Source: Sphingobium quisquiliarum P25 | GTDB taxonomy: Bacteria > Pseudomonadota > Alphaproteobacteria > Sphingomonadales > Sphingomonadaceae | Assembly: GCF_000445065.1 (NCBI RefSeq) | Contig: NZ_ATHO01000074.1 | Span: 1 to 37,892 of the forward strand | Direction: 5' to 3' | Length of the DNA stretch: 37,892 nt | Shown here: positions 7,747-16,639 of the stretch, piece after piece | How positions within the stretch are numbered: position 1 is the stretch's first letter | How the letters are laid out: every line of letters starts with the position of its first letter | Program-made: the position numbers and the translations under genes | The notes under the pieces: generated by a model | The model's database searches: none | What the model was told of the DNA's origin: nothing | The model's input: only the letters and a program-made list of their open reading frames with translations

Positions 7747-8481
7747 CTAACGGCTGACGCGTAGCGTCGCCATGGGCGCTTCGCTGGTCAGCGGTGTTAT
7801 CCGCCACGAGATGCGCTTTCCCTGCGCCGTGCTCTGGGCGCCGTCTTCCTGATTCTGGCTGACGATCTCCGCGTCGGTGGTCAGGGTGAAGACGCCATCC
7901 AGCGCCTTTGCCGCGTCGTCGGCTGCTTCCCCCTGCACCATGGGCGGCGCGCTCTGGTCGAAGCTGTTGGAATAGCCCGGCGCCTTCACCCGCACCCGGT
8001 CGTCCCCGCGCAATTCCACGGCGACGAAGGGCAGGACGATCTTCGCATCGCTGTTGAAAGGAAACAGGAAGCTGTGTGTCAGCCGCCCGCTGATCGCATA
8101 GTCGATCTCGAAGCGGTGCTTGCCCATGTAGCGCGCCGAGCGAAAACCCTTCTCCTTCGATAGGGCGGCGGCGATCGCCTGCATCTGGGCTTCGTCGCTC
8201 CGCGCCGTGCTGGCGTCAAATTGCTCATCCGCCACCTCCAGATGCGCCGTCTTCCTGTAGGCGCTGTCCTTGGTCTGCGGGTCATCGCCGTCGACCGGAA
8301 CGCTGGGCGCGGATTGCAGCCCCTTCATGTCGGACGCCAGTATCTCGCCCTTGTAGGTGAAGCTGAACTGCCGGTCGGCACGGATGTCGAGCGTTGATTC
8401 GAACTTGCCGGGCGTCACCAGGCAGGCGGAAAGCGCCAGAAGCGCGGCGAGCGCGCCCATGGAGCGGAAAAGAACGGCCAT
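7747..8481 (-). CDS. Predicted lipoprotein of unknown function
   Basis: A protein of 244 residues that begins with a lipoprotein signal: a short basic start, hydrophobic ALAALLAL and lipobox LSAC, giving lipidated Cys at about residue 20. The mature part (KFESTLDIRADRQFSFTYKG; KHRFEIDYAISGRL; repeated strand-like stretches) looks like a beta-rich periplasmic domain. I do not recognise a named family with certainty. The start is ambiguous: an ATG four codons upstream (8493) is also possible. I prefer 8481 because a G-run lies at a suitable distance. It lies 77 bases downstream of rlmB on the same strand and is convergent with the ferredoxin gene. Confidence 0.75.
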   Translation of the reverse strand: MAVLFRSMGALAALLALSACLVTPGKFESTLDIRADRQFSFTYKGEILASDMKGLQSAPSVPVDGDDPQTKDSAYRKTAHLEVADEQFDASTARSDEAQMQAIAAALSKEKGFRSARYMGKHRFEIDYAISGRLTHSFLFPFNSDAKIVLPFVAVELRGDDRVRVKAPGYSNSFDQSAPPMVQGEAADDAAKALDGVFTLTTDAEIVSQNQEDGAQSTAQGKRISWRITPLTSEAPMATLRVSR

Positions 8482-8558
8482 CGATACCCCCATCTCTTGG
8501 TCCGCCATCATCGCGGGGCGGCCGCCGCGCAATGATGATTGCACCAGCTTACACGCCT

Positions 8559-9299
8559 TCAGCGGCTCGCCGCCGCATAAAGTGCGATCGCGGCCGCATT
8601 GGACACGTTCAGGCTTTCCATGCGCGGGCTGATCGGCAGCTTCGCCAATATGTCGCAATGGGCCATGCTGTTATGGCGCAGCCCTTCGCCTTCCGCGCCG
8701 AGCACCAGCGCGACGCGCGATTCGCCGATAGCATCGCCCAGGTTCGTCTCCGCCTCGCCGTCCAGGCCGATGCGCCAATATCCCGCTTCCGCAATCTCAT
8801 CGAGCGCGCGGGCAAGGTTCACCACGCGCACCCATGGCACGATTTCCAGCGCGCCCGATGCCGCACGCGCGAGCACGCCTGATTCGGGCGGCGCATGCCG
8901 GTCCTGCGTGACGATGCACAGCGCGTCGAAGGCGGCCGCCGAACGCAGGATCGCTCCGACATTGTGCGGATCGGTCACCTGGTCGAGCACCAGCACGGGG
9001 CGGCGGTCGTCGCGCCCTTCCTCCAGCACGTCGCCTAGCCATACGTCGTCCAGCGGCTCCACCTCCGCCACGATGCCCTGGTGCGGCGCGTCGGACGGCA
9101 CCATGCGTCCAAGATCCGCGCCGTCGGCATAGACGATGGGAAGCACGGGCGGCAGGTCCAGCGCGTTCAGCGCCTCGCGCGTGCCCCAGATCTTGCGCAC
9201 GGTGCGATCCGGATTGGCGAGCGCGGCCGTCACGGCATGACGGCCATAGAAGCGCGGAAAGTTGCCCTTGGGCTTGGGGGTGCGATGTCCTTTTTTCAT
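8559..9299 (-). CDS. rlmB: 23S rRNA (guanosine-2251-2'-O)-methyltransferase RlmB / TrmH-family SPOUT enzyme
   Basis: A SAM-dependent 2'-O-methyltransferase with the SPOUT trefoil-knot fold, acting on 23S rRNA in the cytoplasm. It has 246 residues. An N-terminal substrate-binding domain begins FYGRHAVTAAL. Motif 1 is DQVTDPHNVGAILRSA with catalytic-type Asn113, motif 2 is LVLGAEGEGLR (198-208), and motif 3 is LPISPRMESLNVSNAAAIAL with knot residue Asn231. The N-terminal FYGxHAV element is typical of RlmB rather than TrmH; TrmH or another rRNA target cannot be excluded from sequence alone. It is divergent from tRNA-Tyr. Confidence 0.9.
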   Translation of the reverse strand: MKKGHRTPKPKGNFPRFYGRHAVTAALANPDRTVRKIWGTREALNALDLPPVLPIVYADGADLGRMVPSDAPHQGIVAEVEPLDDVWLGDVLEEGRDDRRPVLVLDQVTDPHNVGAILRSAAAFDALCIVTQDRHAPPESGVLARAASGALEIVPWVRVVNLARALDEIAEAGYWRIGLDGEAETNLGDAIGESRVALVLGAEGEGLRHNSMAHCDILAKLPISPRMESLNVSNAAAIALYAAASR

Positions 9300-9403
9300 G
9301 GACCGCTCTTTTCACATCGGACCATTGACAGGCAAGCGTCCTTTCGCCATTGAGCGCGCCTCCAGCGCGGTGACACGACAGCAGTTCACCGCGTCAGGGC
9401 ACT

Positions 9404-9490
9404 GGACAGGTGGCCGAGTGGTTAAAGGCAGCAGACTGTAAATCTGCCCGGGTTTCCCGTACGCTGGTTCGAATCCAGCCCTGTCCACCA
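9404..9490 (+). tRNA. tRNA-Tyr (anticodon GUA), CCA encoded
   Basis: The acceptor stem GGACAGG (9404-9410) pairs exactly with CCTGTCC (9480-9486), followed by discriminator A and encoded CCA. The anticodon stem is GCAGA/TCTGC around loop CTGTAAA with GTA at 9438-9440. GGTTCGAATCC gives the T arm, and a long variable arm (class II) lies between, as expected for bacterial tRNA-Tyr. The 3' end is 82 bases before the Gdx/SugE gene. Confidence 0.97.
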
Positions 9491-9572
9491 CCCTTGCGGA
9501 TGCGCCGCCTCTTTCGGGTTTCCGGCTCGCGCGTCCTCCTTCAGAGCCCGCCTGACGAGAAGGAACGCTGCC

Positions 9573-9893
9573 ATGGCGTGGCTTATCCTTGGCATCGCCG
9601 TGATCTCCGAAATCTGCTGGGCGCTCAGCCTGAAATGGGCGGCCACCGCCGGCACGTGGCAGGCGTCGATCGTGCCTATCGCGCTGAGCTTCCTCAATAT
9701 GGGCCTGCTGGCGCTCGCAATGAGGGGACTGCCCGCTGGCACGGCCTATGCGGTATGGACCGGCCTTGGCGCGGTGGGCGTCATCATCGGCGGGGTGGTC
9801 CTGTTCGGCGACCGGGTGACGCCGGTGCAGGCAGGCTTCATGGCCCTGACGGTCATCGGCGTCGTCGGAACGAAGCTGTTCGCCACTGCCTGA
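9573..9893 (+). CDS. Small multidrug resistance family transporter, Gdx/SugE type
   Basis: A four-helix inner-membrane dual-topology exporter of 106 residues. The central Glu13 sits in EICWALSLKWA with Trp16. Tyr59 and Trp62 in GTAYAVWTGLGAVG are also conserved. The sequence from Glu13 resembles SugE/Gdx, which export guanidinium in exchange for protons, more than EmrE. Substrate is inferred from family. GAAGGAA precedes the ATG at a normal distance. A guanidine riboswitch, often found with Gdx, is not evident in the 82-base leader after tRNA-Tyr. The gene may be read from the tRNA promoter or its own. Confidence 0.88.
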   Translation: MAWLILGIAVISEICWALSLKWAATAGTWQASIVPIALSFLNMGLLALAMRGLPAGTAYAVWTGLGAVGVIIGGVVLFGDRVTPVQAGFMALTVIGVVGTKLFATA

Positions 9894-9958
9894 GCGGCCC
9901 TCGCGCCGCGTTGCAGCAAAGGGCTGACCCTGCGCAAATCTCCTGCTAAGGCGCGCGC

Positions 9959-11824
9959 ATGCTGAATCTGAAGGACATCACCGTGCGCCTTGGCGGCCGC
10001 ACCATTCTCGACCGCGCGAGCGCAGCCTTGCCGCCGCGCAGCCGCGTCGGACTGATCGGCCGCAACGGGGCTGGCAAATCGACGCTGATGAAGGTGATGA
10101 TCGGTCAGATCGACCCGGATGAGGGCAGCTGCGACATGCCGCGTGACATGCGCCTTGGCTATATCGCGCAGGAAGCTCCGGCGGGCACGGCGACGCCGTT
10201 CGAAACGGTGCTCGCCGCCGACGCGGAGCGGGCGGCGCTGCTTGCCGAGGCGGAGCATACCGAGGACCCGGACAGGCTGGGCCATATCTACGAACGGCTG
10301 AACGCCATCGACGCCTATACCGCCCCGGCGCGGGCGGCCCGCATCCTTGTCGGCCTTGGCTTTGACGAAGAGATGCAAGGGCGCCCGCTCGACAGCTATT
10401 CGGGCGGGTGGAAGATGCGCGTGGCGCTGGCGTCGCTGCTCTTTTCCGAGCCCGACCTGCTGCTGCTCGACGAGCCGAGCAACCATCTAGACCTGGAAGC
10501 GACGCTGTGGCTGGAGAATTTCCTGAAAGCCTATCGCGGGACCGTGGTCGTGATCAGTCACGAGCGGGACCTGCTCAACAATGTGGTCGACTATATCCTG
10601 CACCTAGAGGGCGGCAAGGTCACCCTCTATCCCGGCGGTTACGATGCGTTCGAGCGGCAGCGGGCCGAACGGCTGGCGCAGCAGGAGGCCGCTCGCGCGA
10701 AGCAGCAGGCGGAACGGGAAAAGCTGCAAGATTATGTCGCCCGCAACTCCGCCCGCGCCTCCACGGCGAAGCAGGCGCAGTCGCGCGCCAAGGCGCTGGC
10801 GAAGATGCAGCCCATCGCCGCCGCGATCGAGGACCCCAGCTTGGCCTTCGCCTTCCCCAGCCCGCCCGAACTGCGGCCGCCGCTGATCACCATGGACATG
10901 GCGGCGGTAGGCTATGGCGACACGCCGGTGCTGCGGCGCGTCAATCTGCGCATCGATCCTGATGACCGGCTGGCGCTGCTTGGCCGCAACGGCAATGGCA
11001 AGACGACGCTGGCTCGCCTGATCGCCGCCCAGCTCGCGCCGATGGAAGGGACGATGAACAGTTCGTCCAAGATGAATGTCGGATATTTCACTCAGTATCA
11101 GGTTGAGGAACTGGACGTCGCGGACACGCCGCTTGAACATATGACGCGCGTCATGAAGGGTGCGACACCGGGCGCCGTGCGGGCCCAGCTCGGCCGGTTC
11201 GGCTTTTCGGGCGAGCGCGCCACGCAGAAGGTCGGGTCCATGTCGGGCGGAGAAAAGGCGCGGCTGGCGCTGGCGCTGATCACGCGCGACGCGCCGCACC
11301 TGCTGATCCTCGACGAACCGACCAACCACCTTGACGTCGATAGCCGTGAAGCGCTGGTTCAGGCGCTGAACGATTATTCGGGCGCAGTGGTCATCGTGTC
11401 CCATGACCGTCACATGATCGAACTGGTGGCCGACCGTCTGGTGCTGGTCGATGGCGGGACGGCCCAGCCATTTGACGGCAGCCTGGAAGATTATACCGAC
11501 ATCATCCTGCGAAAGGCCGATGACAATGGCGGCGGCGATGCGCCCAAGGCCGATCGCAAGGCCGAAAAACGCAACGCGGCCGAGTGGCGCGAAAAGCAGA
11601 AGGCGGCGAAAAATGCCGTGAGCAAGGCTGAAAAGGAAATGGCGCTGCTGACGGCCGAGCGCAGCCGGATCGATCAGGCGCTGTTCGATCCCAAATCGGC
11701 AACCGGCGCGGAAGCGAAAATGACGATGACCGACCTGATGGTGAAGCGCGCTGCCGTCGAAAAGAAGCTGGAGGCCGCCGAGGAAGCCTGGATGGAGGCG
11801 AGTGCGGCGCTGGAGGAGCTTTGA
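9959..11824 (+). CDS. ABC-F family ATPase (YheS/Uup-like)
   Basis: A cytoplasmic, ribosome-associated twin ATPase of 621 residues without membrane segments. The first nucleotide site has GRNGAGKST (Lys40), signature YSGGWKMR and LLLLDEPSNHLD. The second has GRNGNGKTT, MSGGEKARLALA and LLILDEPTNHLD. The linker between them is basic and Ala/Lys/Gln-rich (AKQQAEREKLQDYVARN), as in the ABC-F P-site tRNA interaction motif. A C-terminal region from about residue 520 is a predicted coiled coil rich in Lys, Ala and Glu. Length and layout match YheS-like members; antibiotic-resistance subtypes are less likely. Role in translation quality control is inference. Confidence 0.93.
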   Translation: MLNLKDITVRLGGRTILDRASAALPPRSRVGLIGRNGAGKSTLMKVMIGQIDPDEGSCDMPRDMRLGYIAQEAPAGTATPFETVLAADAERAALLAEAEHTEDPDRLGHIYERLNAIDAYTAPARAARILVGLGFDEEMQGRPLDSYSGGWKMRVALASLLFSEPDLLLLDEPSNHLDLEATLWLENFLKAYRGTVVVISHERDLLNNVVDYILHLEGGKVTLYPGGYDAFERQRAERLAQQEAARAKQQAEREKLQDYVARNSARASTAKQAQSRAKALAKMQPIAAAIEDPSLAFAFPSPPELRPPLITMDMAAVGYGDTPVLRRVNLRIDPDDRLALLGRNGNGKTTLARLIAAQLAPMEGTMNSSSKMNVGYFTQYQVEELDVADTPLEHMTRVMKGATPGAVRAQLGRFGFSGERATQKVGSMSGGEKARLALALITRDAPHLLILDEPTNHLDVDSREALVQALNDYSGAVVIVSHDRHMIELVADRLVLVDGGTAQPFDGSLEDYTDIILRKADDNGGGDAPKADRKAEKRNAAEWREKQKAAKNAVSKAEKEMALLTAERSRIDQALFDPKSATGAEAKMTMTDLMVKRAAVEKKLEAAEEAWMEASAALEEL

Positions 11825-11901
11825 GGCTCACCCATTTGCGAGACGTTTGAACTCGCCTCTTGCCTGCGGCCACGTCCGCTACCCGGATGAATGCTCCAGC
11901 A

Positions 11902-13002
11902 CTATCGCGCCTCTTCCTTCGTCAACGGCCCCTCTATCCCGTCCCCCGTCCGCATCCGGGTCACGATATTCCAGGTCGCGATGAAGAGGGCGGCGATTAC
12001 CGGGCCGATGACGATCCCGTTGAAACCGAACATATCGATGCCGCCCAGCGTGGTAATCAGCACGACATAATCCGGTATCCGCGTGTCGCGCCCCACCAGG
12101 ATCGGCCGCAGCAGATTATCAACAAGGCCGATCACGAACAGGCCGCAAAAGACCAGTATCACACCCTTGGCGATCGCTCCCGTCGCCAGCAGGTAGAGCG
12201 CCACCGGGACCCAGACCAGACCCGTTCCAACCGCCGGGATCAGGGAAAAGCACCCCATCAGCACGCCCCACAGCAGCGGTCCGGGGATGCCGAGCGCCCA
12301 GAAAACGACGCCGCCGATCAAGCCCTGGACCACCGCGACCACGATGCTGCCCTTTATCGTCGCGCGCGTGACGACGACGAATTGCTGCATTAGCGCGCGT
12401 CTGTGGCTTGTCCGCAACGGCGCGGCGCGATCAAGCCGGGCGGCGAGCGACGGCCCGTCGCGCAGCAGGAAGAAGGTGAGATAGAGCGTGACGCTGAGCG
12501 CGACGAAGAAGCTGAACGCGCTTTGGCCGACCTGGAACAGTTGCGTGGCCACCGTGCGGAAGCTGGATGCTATGCCCTCGCTCAGCATCTCGCGCACGGC
12601 GGCGAAATTGGTGACGCCAAGCCGCGCGAGGAAGGCAGACGCCCAGTCAGGGAGTCGTGCCTGGAACTGAGCGAAGACGTGGGCGATGTTGATCTCGCCC
12701 GACTGGATGCGGCCGTAGAACAAGGTGGCTTCCTGCACGAGCGCGATCGTCAGGACGATGGCGGGCAGGATCACGACCGCCACGATGATGAGCAGCGTCA
12801 GCCCGGCGGCGGTGTTCGGACGGCCGGGCATCCGGTAAAGCAGATTGTGGTTGAGCGGCGTGAACAGGATCGCCGCTATCACCCCCCACAGGATCGCGGC
12901 GAAGAAAGGTTCGATCACCAGCGCGAAGGCGATGGAGACGATCAGTACGAAGCCGAGGAAAACGCCATCTTCGATGCGGACATTCTGCGGCTTGTGATTC
13001 AT
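11902..13002 (-). CDS. AI-2E family transporter (PF01594-type membrane protein)
   Basis: A polytopic inner-membrane protein of 366 residues with about eight hydrophobic segments. It shows the family layout: paired N-terminal helices, a soluble loop around residues 110-180 and a C-terminal helical bundle containing GIPGPLLWGVLMGCFSLIPA and VGRDTRIPDYVVLITTLGG. The family name comes from TqsA. Many members transport other substrates, including Na+/H+, so the substrate is unknown. The start at MNHKPQN is supported by GGAAAA just upstream; the frame extends further upstream without a plausible start. It lies 49 bases after the cytochrome b561-YceI gene on the same strand. Confidence 0.9.
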   Translation of the reverse strand: MNHKPQNVRIEDGVFLGFVLIVSIAFALVIEPFFAAILWGVIAAILFTPLNHNLLYRMPGRPNTAAGLTLLIIVAVVILPAIVLTIALVQEATLFYGRIQSGEINIAHVFAQFQARLPDWASAFLARLGVTNFAAVREMLSEGIASSFRTVATQLFQVGQSAFSFFVALSVTLYLTFFLLRDGPSLAARLDRAAPLRTSHRRALMQQFVVVTRATIKGSIVVAVVQGLIGGVVFWALGIPGPLLWGVLMGCFSLIPAVGTGLVWVPVALYLLATGAIAKGVILVFCGLFVIGLVDNLLRPILVGRDTRIPDYVVLITTLGGIDMFGFNGIVIGPVIAALFIATWNIVTRMRTGDGIEGPLTKEEAR

Positions 13003-13051
13003 GTTTTCCGCTTTGGCAGAAGTCGGGCGGCAAATCCATGTATTGGCGGCG

Positions 13052-14281
13052 TCAGTCCGCCTTGGCGCCGAACTGGAAATTGACCGCGACTTGCGGGGCC
13101 AGGTTGGTGCTGCTGCCGCCATTGCCGACGCCGAACGGCAAACGGGCTATGCTGGCCGATCCCGCCACCTTGCGGCTCTGGCCCGATCCCGACAGGGTGA
13201 AGCGGATCGCCTGCGGCCGGCTGACCCCTTTCAGACTCAGCGTGCCCGACGCGCGATAGCTGTTGCGTCCGCTGGCCTCAGCACCTTTGGCGGTAAAGAC
13301 CGCCCTAGGATGCGCGGCGGTAGCGAAGAATTCGTCGCCCGCCAGCATGCCATCCTGATAGGCGTCGCCGACGCTTGCGCTGGTCAGGTCGATCTCCACG
13401 CGAATGTCGGCGCTTTCGGGACGATCGGGGTCCATGACGATCTTCGCCGTCCAGCGGGAGAAACTGCCATTGATCGCCTCGCCGCCATTATCCACCGAAA
13501 AGCCGATGCGGCCGCCGGGCTGCACGGTCCAGGACGGGGGCGGGGCAGTTGGCTCCTCCGCCGGTGGGGCCGCTGCATTGTCAGGCTCCGCCGCTTGAGG
13601 TTCAGCGGCGGGCGGCGTGGCCGCCGGGACGTCATCAGCCTTGGCCGTCTCTGGAGCGGTCGCTTGCGGCGGCGCTTTGGCGGGAGCGGCGACGGGAAGG
13701 ATCGCCTTGCCCAATACCAGCCCGGCAAAGATCAGGCCGGGCAGCAGCACCAGTAGCAGCGGCGAGCGCGCGGGCATCATTCGCCACAACAGCCCGTCGC
13801 GCAGCAGGAAATGGTGGCGCAACGCCCCCGCGACATGCAGCAGGAAAAGGGCGATGCCGAGCCACGCCAGCAATCCATGTCCGCCCTCCGCCCATTCATG
13901 CGCGCTGGCAGGCAGCGGCAGATGGGGGAGGGGAATGACGCCAAAGATCAAAGTCGGCACTTTCACTCGCGCGGTCGACACCAGCGCCCATCCAGTCAGC
14001 GGCGCGCCCAGCATGAAGGCGTAAAGGCCGCCATGCACGGCTTTGGCGAGCGCGCCCTGCCAACCTCCTTCCACCGGAGCCGGACGCGGTTTCCAGATGC
14101 GCACACCGATGCGTATCAGGGTCAGGACAAGAATGCTGATGCCGATCGACTTGTGCAGTTGGTAAAGCGAAAAGCCGCGCGCTCCCAAATCTTCCAGCGC
14201 CCATCCCACGCTGATCTGAAAGGCGAGCAGGGCGGCGATCGTCCAGTGCAGGAAGATGGCGATCAGGCTGTAGCGGCGCAT
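13052..14281 (-). CDS. Cytochrome b561 - YceI-domain fusion protein
   Basis: A two-part membrane protein of 409 residues. Residues 1-190 form a cytochrome b561 (CybB-type) di-haem membrane domain with four or more helices and His candidates in FLHWTIA, QLHKSIG, AVHGGLY and LLHVAG. After another helix (about 170-195) comes a Pro/Ala-rich periplasmic linker (about 195-250). A C-terminal YceI-like lipocalin domain follows (SWTVQPGGRIGFSVDNGGEAING; FSRWTAKIVMDPDRPESADI). In many bacteria b561 and YceI are separate neighbouring genes. The pairing suggests electron transfer to or from an isoprenoid bound in the YceI barrel. That function is inference. Likely same operon as the AI-2E gene downstream. 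Confidence 0.92.
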   Translation of the reverse strand: MRRYSLIAIFLHWTIAALLAFQISVGWALEDLGARGFSLYQLHKSIGISILVLTLIRIGVRIWKPRPAPVEGGWQGALAKAVHGGLYAFMLGAPLTGWALVSTARVKVPTLIFGVIPLPHLPLPASAHEWAEGGHGLLAWLGIALFLLHVAGALRHHFLLRDGLLWRMMPARSPLLLVLLPGLIFAGLVLGKAILPVAAPAKAPPQATAPETAKADDVPAATPPAAEPQAAEPDNAAAPPAEEPTAPPPSWTVQPGGRIGFSVDNGGEAINGSFSRWTAKIVMDPDRPESADIRVEIDLTSASVGDAYQDGMLAGDEFFATAAHPRAVFTAKGAEASGRNSYRASGTLSLKGVSRPQAIRFTLSGSGQSRKVAGSASIARLPFGVGNGGSSTNLAPQVAVNFQFGAKAD

Positions 14282-14489
14282 GGGATCTCCGGCCAGTATG
14301 GGTCGGCGCGAGGCTATGCTTCGCCGCCTACAAAGTCCATGTCAGTAACGGAAACGCAACGTTAATCGGCTTGGCTCTCCATATGGCGCTGTGTCAAAAA
14401 GGTCGCAGTTGCGCCAATTTTCCCTTGCTCATTGAATCCGGGCCTGCACGAGCTAAGACGGATAGGGATAATATATTGGAAAGCAGGAC

Positions 14490-14927
14490 ATGGCCAAACC
14501 AGAAGCCTGGCGTCTGAGCCCGGAAGCATATAGCTTCATCACCACGCTCGATACGCGCTTTCAGGATATCGATACGATGGGCCACATCAACAATGTGGCG
14601 ATATCCGGCATATTCGAAACCGCGCGCATCCGGTTCCACCATCATCTGGGCCGTCACCCGCAGGAACAGGGCGTGCGCTGGCTGGTCGCAGCCGTTTCCC
14701 TCAACTTTGTCGAAGAGTCGCACTTTCCCTATCCGTTCGAAGTGCATTGCGGCATCGGCCATATCGGTCGCACGAGCTGGACGGTCAGTTCGGCCGCGTT
14801 TCAGAAGGGCGTTTGCGTGGCGACCTGCGACACGACGGTCGTGACTCATGGCGCGGAAGGCCGCCGGACCATCGATGAAACGCTGCGCGAGGCAATGGAG
14901 CGGAATTTCCTGCGCCAGCCGGGCTGA
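14490..14927 (+). CDS. Acyl-CoA thioesterase, hot-dog fold (4HBT-type)
   Basis: A cytoplasmic thioesterase of 145 residues in the 4-hydroxybenzoyl-CoA thioesterase/YbgC-like superfamily. RFQDIDTMGHINNVA (23-37) is the active-site signature with Asp26/28 and His32. VSLNFVEESHFPYPFEV is the following central strand. Start ATG is preceded by GGAAAGCAGG. Substrate is unknown. It is divergent from the b561-YceI gene over 208 bases and convergent with a DUF983 gene. Confidence 0.88.
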   Translation: MAKPEAWRLSPEAYSFITTLDTRFQDIDTMGHINNVAISGIFETARIRFHHHLGRHPQEQGVRWLVAAVSLNFVEESHFPYPFEVHCGIGHIGRTSWTVSSAAFQKGVCVATCDTTVVTHGAEGRRTIDETLREAMERNFLRQPG

Positions 14928-14948
14928 ACGTCGCCGTGGAGCGAAGGG

Positions 14949-15335
14949 TCAGGCGAACCCGTCCATCCGCCGCGACCATTGGAAGGTGATGACCGCCGCC
15001 TTGGCCGGTTGGATCATCAGCGCCGCGAGAATCACCGCCAGTCCGGGCCATAGCACGGCCTGCACGCCCAGCGGGATCGAAAGGGCGCTGTTCACCTCTA
15101 TCATCAGCGGCACCAATATGTGCCCCAGCAGCAGAATGACGATATAGGCCGGGAAGTCGTCGGCGCGGGACACGTCCCATTTCTGGCCGCAATGCTCGCA
15201 GCCGGAGGAGGGCTTGAGGAAGCTCTTGAACATGCGTCCCTCGCCACAGGCCGGGCAGCGCCCGCGCAGCGCCAGCGACAGGGCCGGGCGCAGGGGCCGG
15301 TCGAGATTGCGTGCAGGGGGTGGCGCGTCGGTCAT
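14949..15335 (-). CDS. DUF983 family membrane protein
   Basis: A 128-residue protein with a zinc-ribbon-like start (CPACGEGRMF at about 28-37 and CEHCGQKW at about 46-53) followed by ADDFPAYIVILLLGHILVPL and a second hydrophobic helix around 87-108. This is the standard layout of DUF983. Its function is unknown. In many alphaproteobacteria DUF983 genes lie near cytochrome oxidase genes; here there is none. It is divergent from pabB. Confidence 0.9.
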   Translation of the reverse strand: MTDAPPPARNLDRPLRPALSLALRGRCPACGEGRMFKSFLKPSSGCEHCGQKWDVSRADDFPAYIVILLLGHILVPLMIEVNSALSIPLGVQAVLWPGLAVILAALMIQPAKAAVITFQWSRRMDGFA

Positions 15336-15432
15336 GGGTTGCTCCTATGGTCCAGCGGACGCGGCGGCGCAACCGGGACAATAATGGCAGCAGCGCCCTT
15401 TCGCCCGCGCGAAAGACTGTTAAGAGGCGGTC

Positions 15433-16608
15433 ATGCGTCTGCCGGGTCCTGACGAAGCCTTTGTCCTGTTCGATGACGCGCGGACGCGCAACGCGGCCCC
15501 GGCGCGCCTGTACCGCGATCCCGTCGCGGTCATCGAGGCGCAGAGGCTGGAGGACGTGCAGCCAGCGCTGGACCGTATAGCCGAAGCCGCCGAAGCCGAG
15601 CTCCATGCGGCGGGCTATCTAAGCTATGAGGCAGGGCTTGCGCTGGAGGACCGGCTGGCTCCGCTGGCGCAGCGGCACGAGCGCACTTCTTCCTCCACGC
15701 CGCTCCTGTGGTTCGGCCTGTTCGACGGGGTGCGGTTCATCAAGCCGCAGGCGATGCCGGGACTGCTGCCCAATCCCGCCGGGGTGAGCATCGATCCGCT
15801 TCGGCCCCTGATCGGCGAAGCTGACTACCGCGCGGCATTCGGCACGGTGCAGGAGTTCATCCGCGCCGGGGACATTTATCAGGTGAACCTGACCTTCCCC
15901 TGCGCCGCGCGGTTCAGCGGCGATCCGATGGCGCTCTACGCTGCGGTCAGGCCGCGCCAGCAGGCGGGCTATGGCGGCATCATCCGCACGGGTCAGCACG
16001 ACATATTGTCCTTCTCGCCCGAACTCTTCTTCACCAGCGTGCGCGGGCAGTTGACGGCGCGGCCGATGAAGGGAACCGCGCTTCGCAGCACGGATGCCGC
16101 GCGCGATGCGATGCTTGCCCGCGAACTGGAGGCCGACGCCAAGCAGCGCGCCGAAAACCTGATGATCGTGGACCTGCTGCGCAACGACATGGCCAGGGTG
16201 TCGCGCGTCGGAACCGTCACGGTGCCGGACCTGTTCCATGTCGAAACCTACCCCACGGTCCACCAGATGGTTTCCACCATCCGCGCCCGGCTTCTTCCGG
16301 GGCTGTCGCCCGTAGATGTGCTGCGCGTCCTTTTTCCTTGCGGATCGATCACCGGCGCGCCGAAGGTGAGGGCGATGGAAATCATAACTGAAGTAGAAGC
16401 CTTCTCACGCGGTGCTTATACCGGGGCCATGGGCTGGATCGATCCGAACGGGGACGCTGCGTTCAATGTTGCCATCCGCACCATTTGCGTTGAAGAAGGG
16501 AAGAGGGAAGGGCTTTTGGGGCTGGGGTCGGCGGTCGTCGCGGACTCCGATGTAGAGTCCGAATGGGCGGAGTGCCTGGCCAAGGGCCGTTTTCTGGCGG
16601 GAACCTGA
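15433..16608 (+). CDS. pabB: Aminodeoxychorismate synthase component I
   Basis: Converts chorismate, with ammonia from a PabA/TrpG glutaminase, to 4-amino-4-deoxychorismate for folate. It has 391 residues, on the short side (E. coli 453). Chorismate-binding-domain motifs are AGDIYQVNLTFPC, ARPMKGTA, AENLMIVDLLRNDMARVS and LFPCGSITGAPKVRAMEII. The N-terminal regulatory-like region is reduced. An AAGAGGCGG ribosome site precedes the ATG. pabC follows after 31 bases in a different frame. In many relatives the two are fused; here they are separate. The glutaminase subunit is not in the window. Confidence 0.93.
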   Translation: MRLPGPDEAFVLFDDARTRNAAPARLYRDPVAVIEAQRLEDVQPALDRIAEAAEAELHAAGYLSYEAGLALEDRLAPLAQRHERTSSSTPLLWFGLFDGVRFIKPQAMPGLLPNPAGVSIDPLRPLIGEADYRAAFGTVQEFIRAGDIYQVNLTFPCAARFSGDPMALYAAVRPRQQAGYGGIIRTGQHDILSFSPELFFTSVRGQLTARPMKGTALRSTDAARDAMLARELEADAKQRAENLMIVDLLRNDMARVSRVGTVTVPDLFHVETYPTVHQMVSTIRARLLPGLSPVDVLRVLFPCGSITGAPKVRAMEIITEVEAFSRGAYTGAMGWIDPNGDAAFNVAIRTICVEEGKREGLLGLGSAVVADSDVESEWAECLAKGRFLAGT

Positions 16609-16639
16609 TCTTGAGCTACAGGGGGCTTGAATAGTTTCG

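Noticed and set aside
9491..9572. Guanidine riboswitch before the Gdx/SugE gene
   Set aside because: Only one ACGA tetraloop-like sequence is present; guanidine-II needs two ACGR hairpins, and no guanidine-I or -III core is seen.
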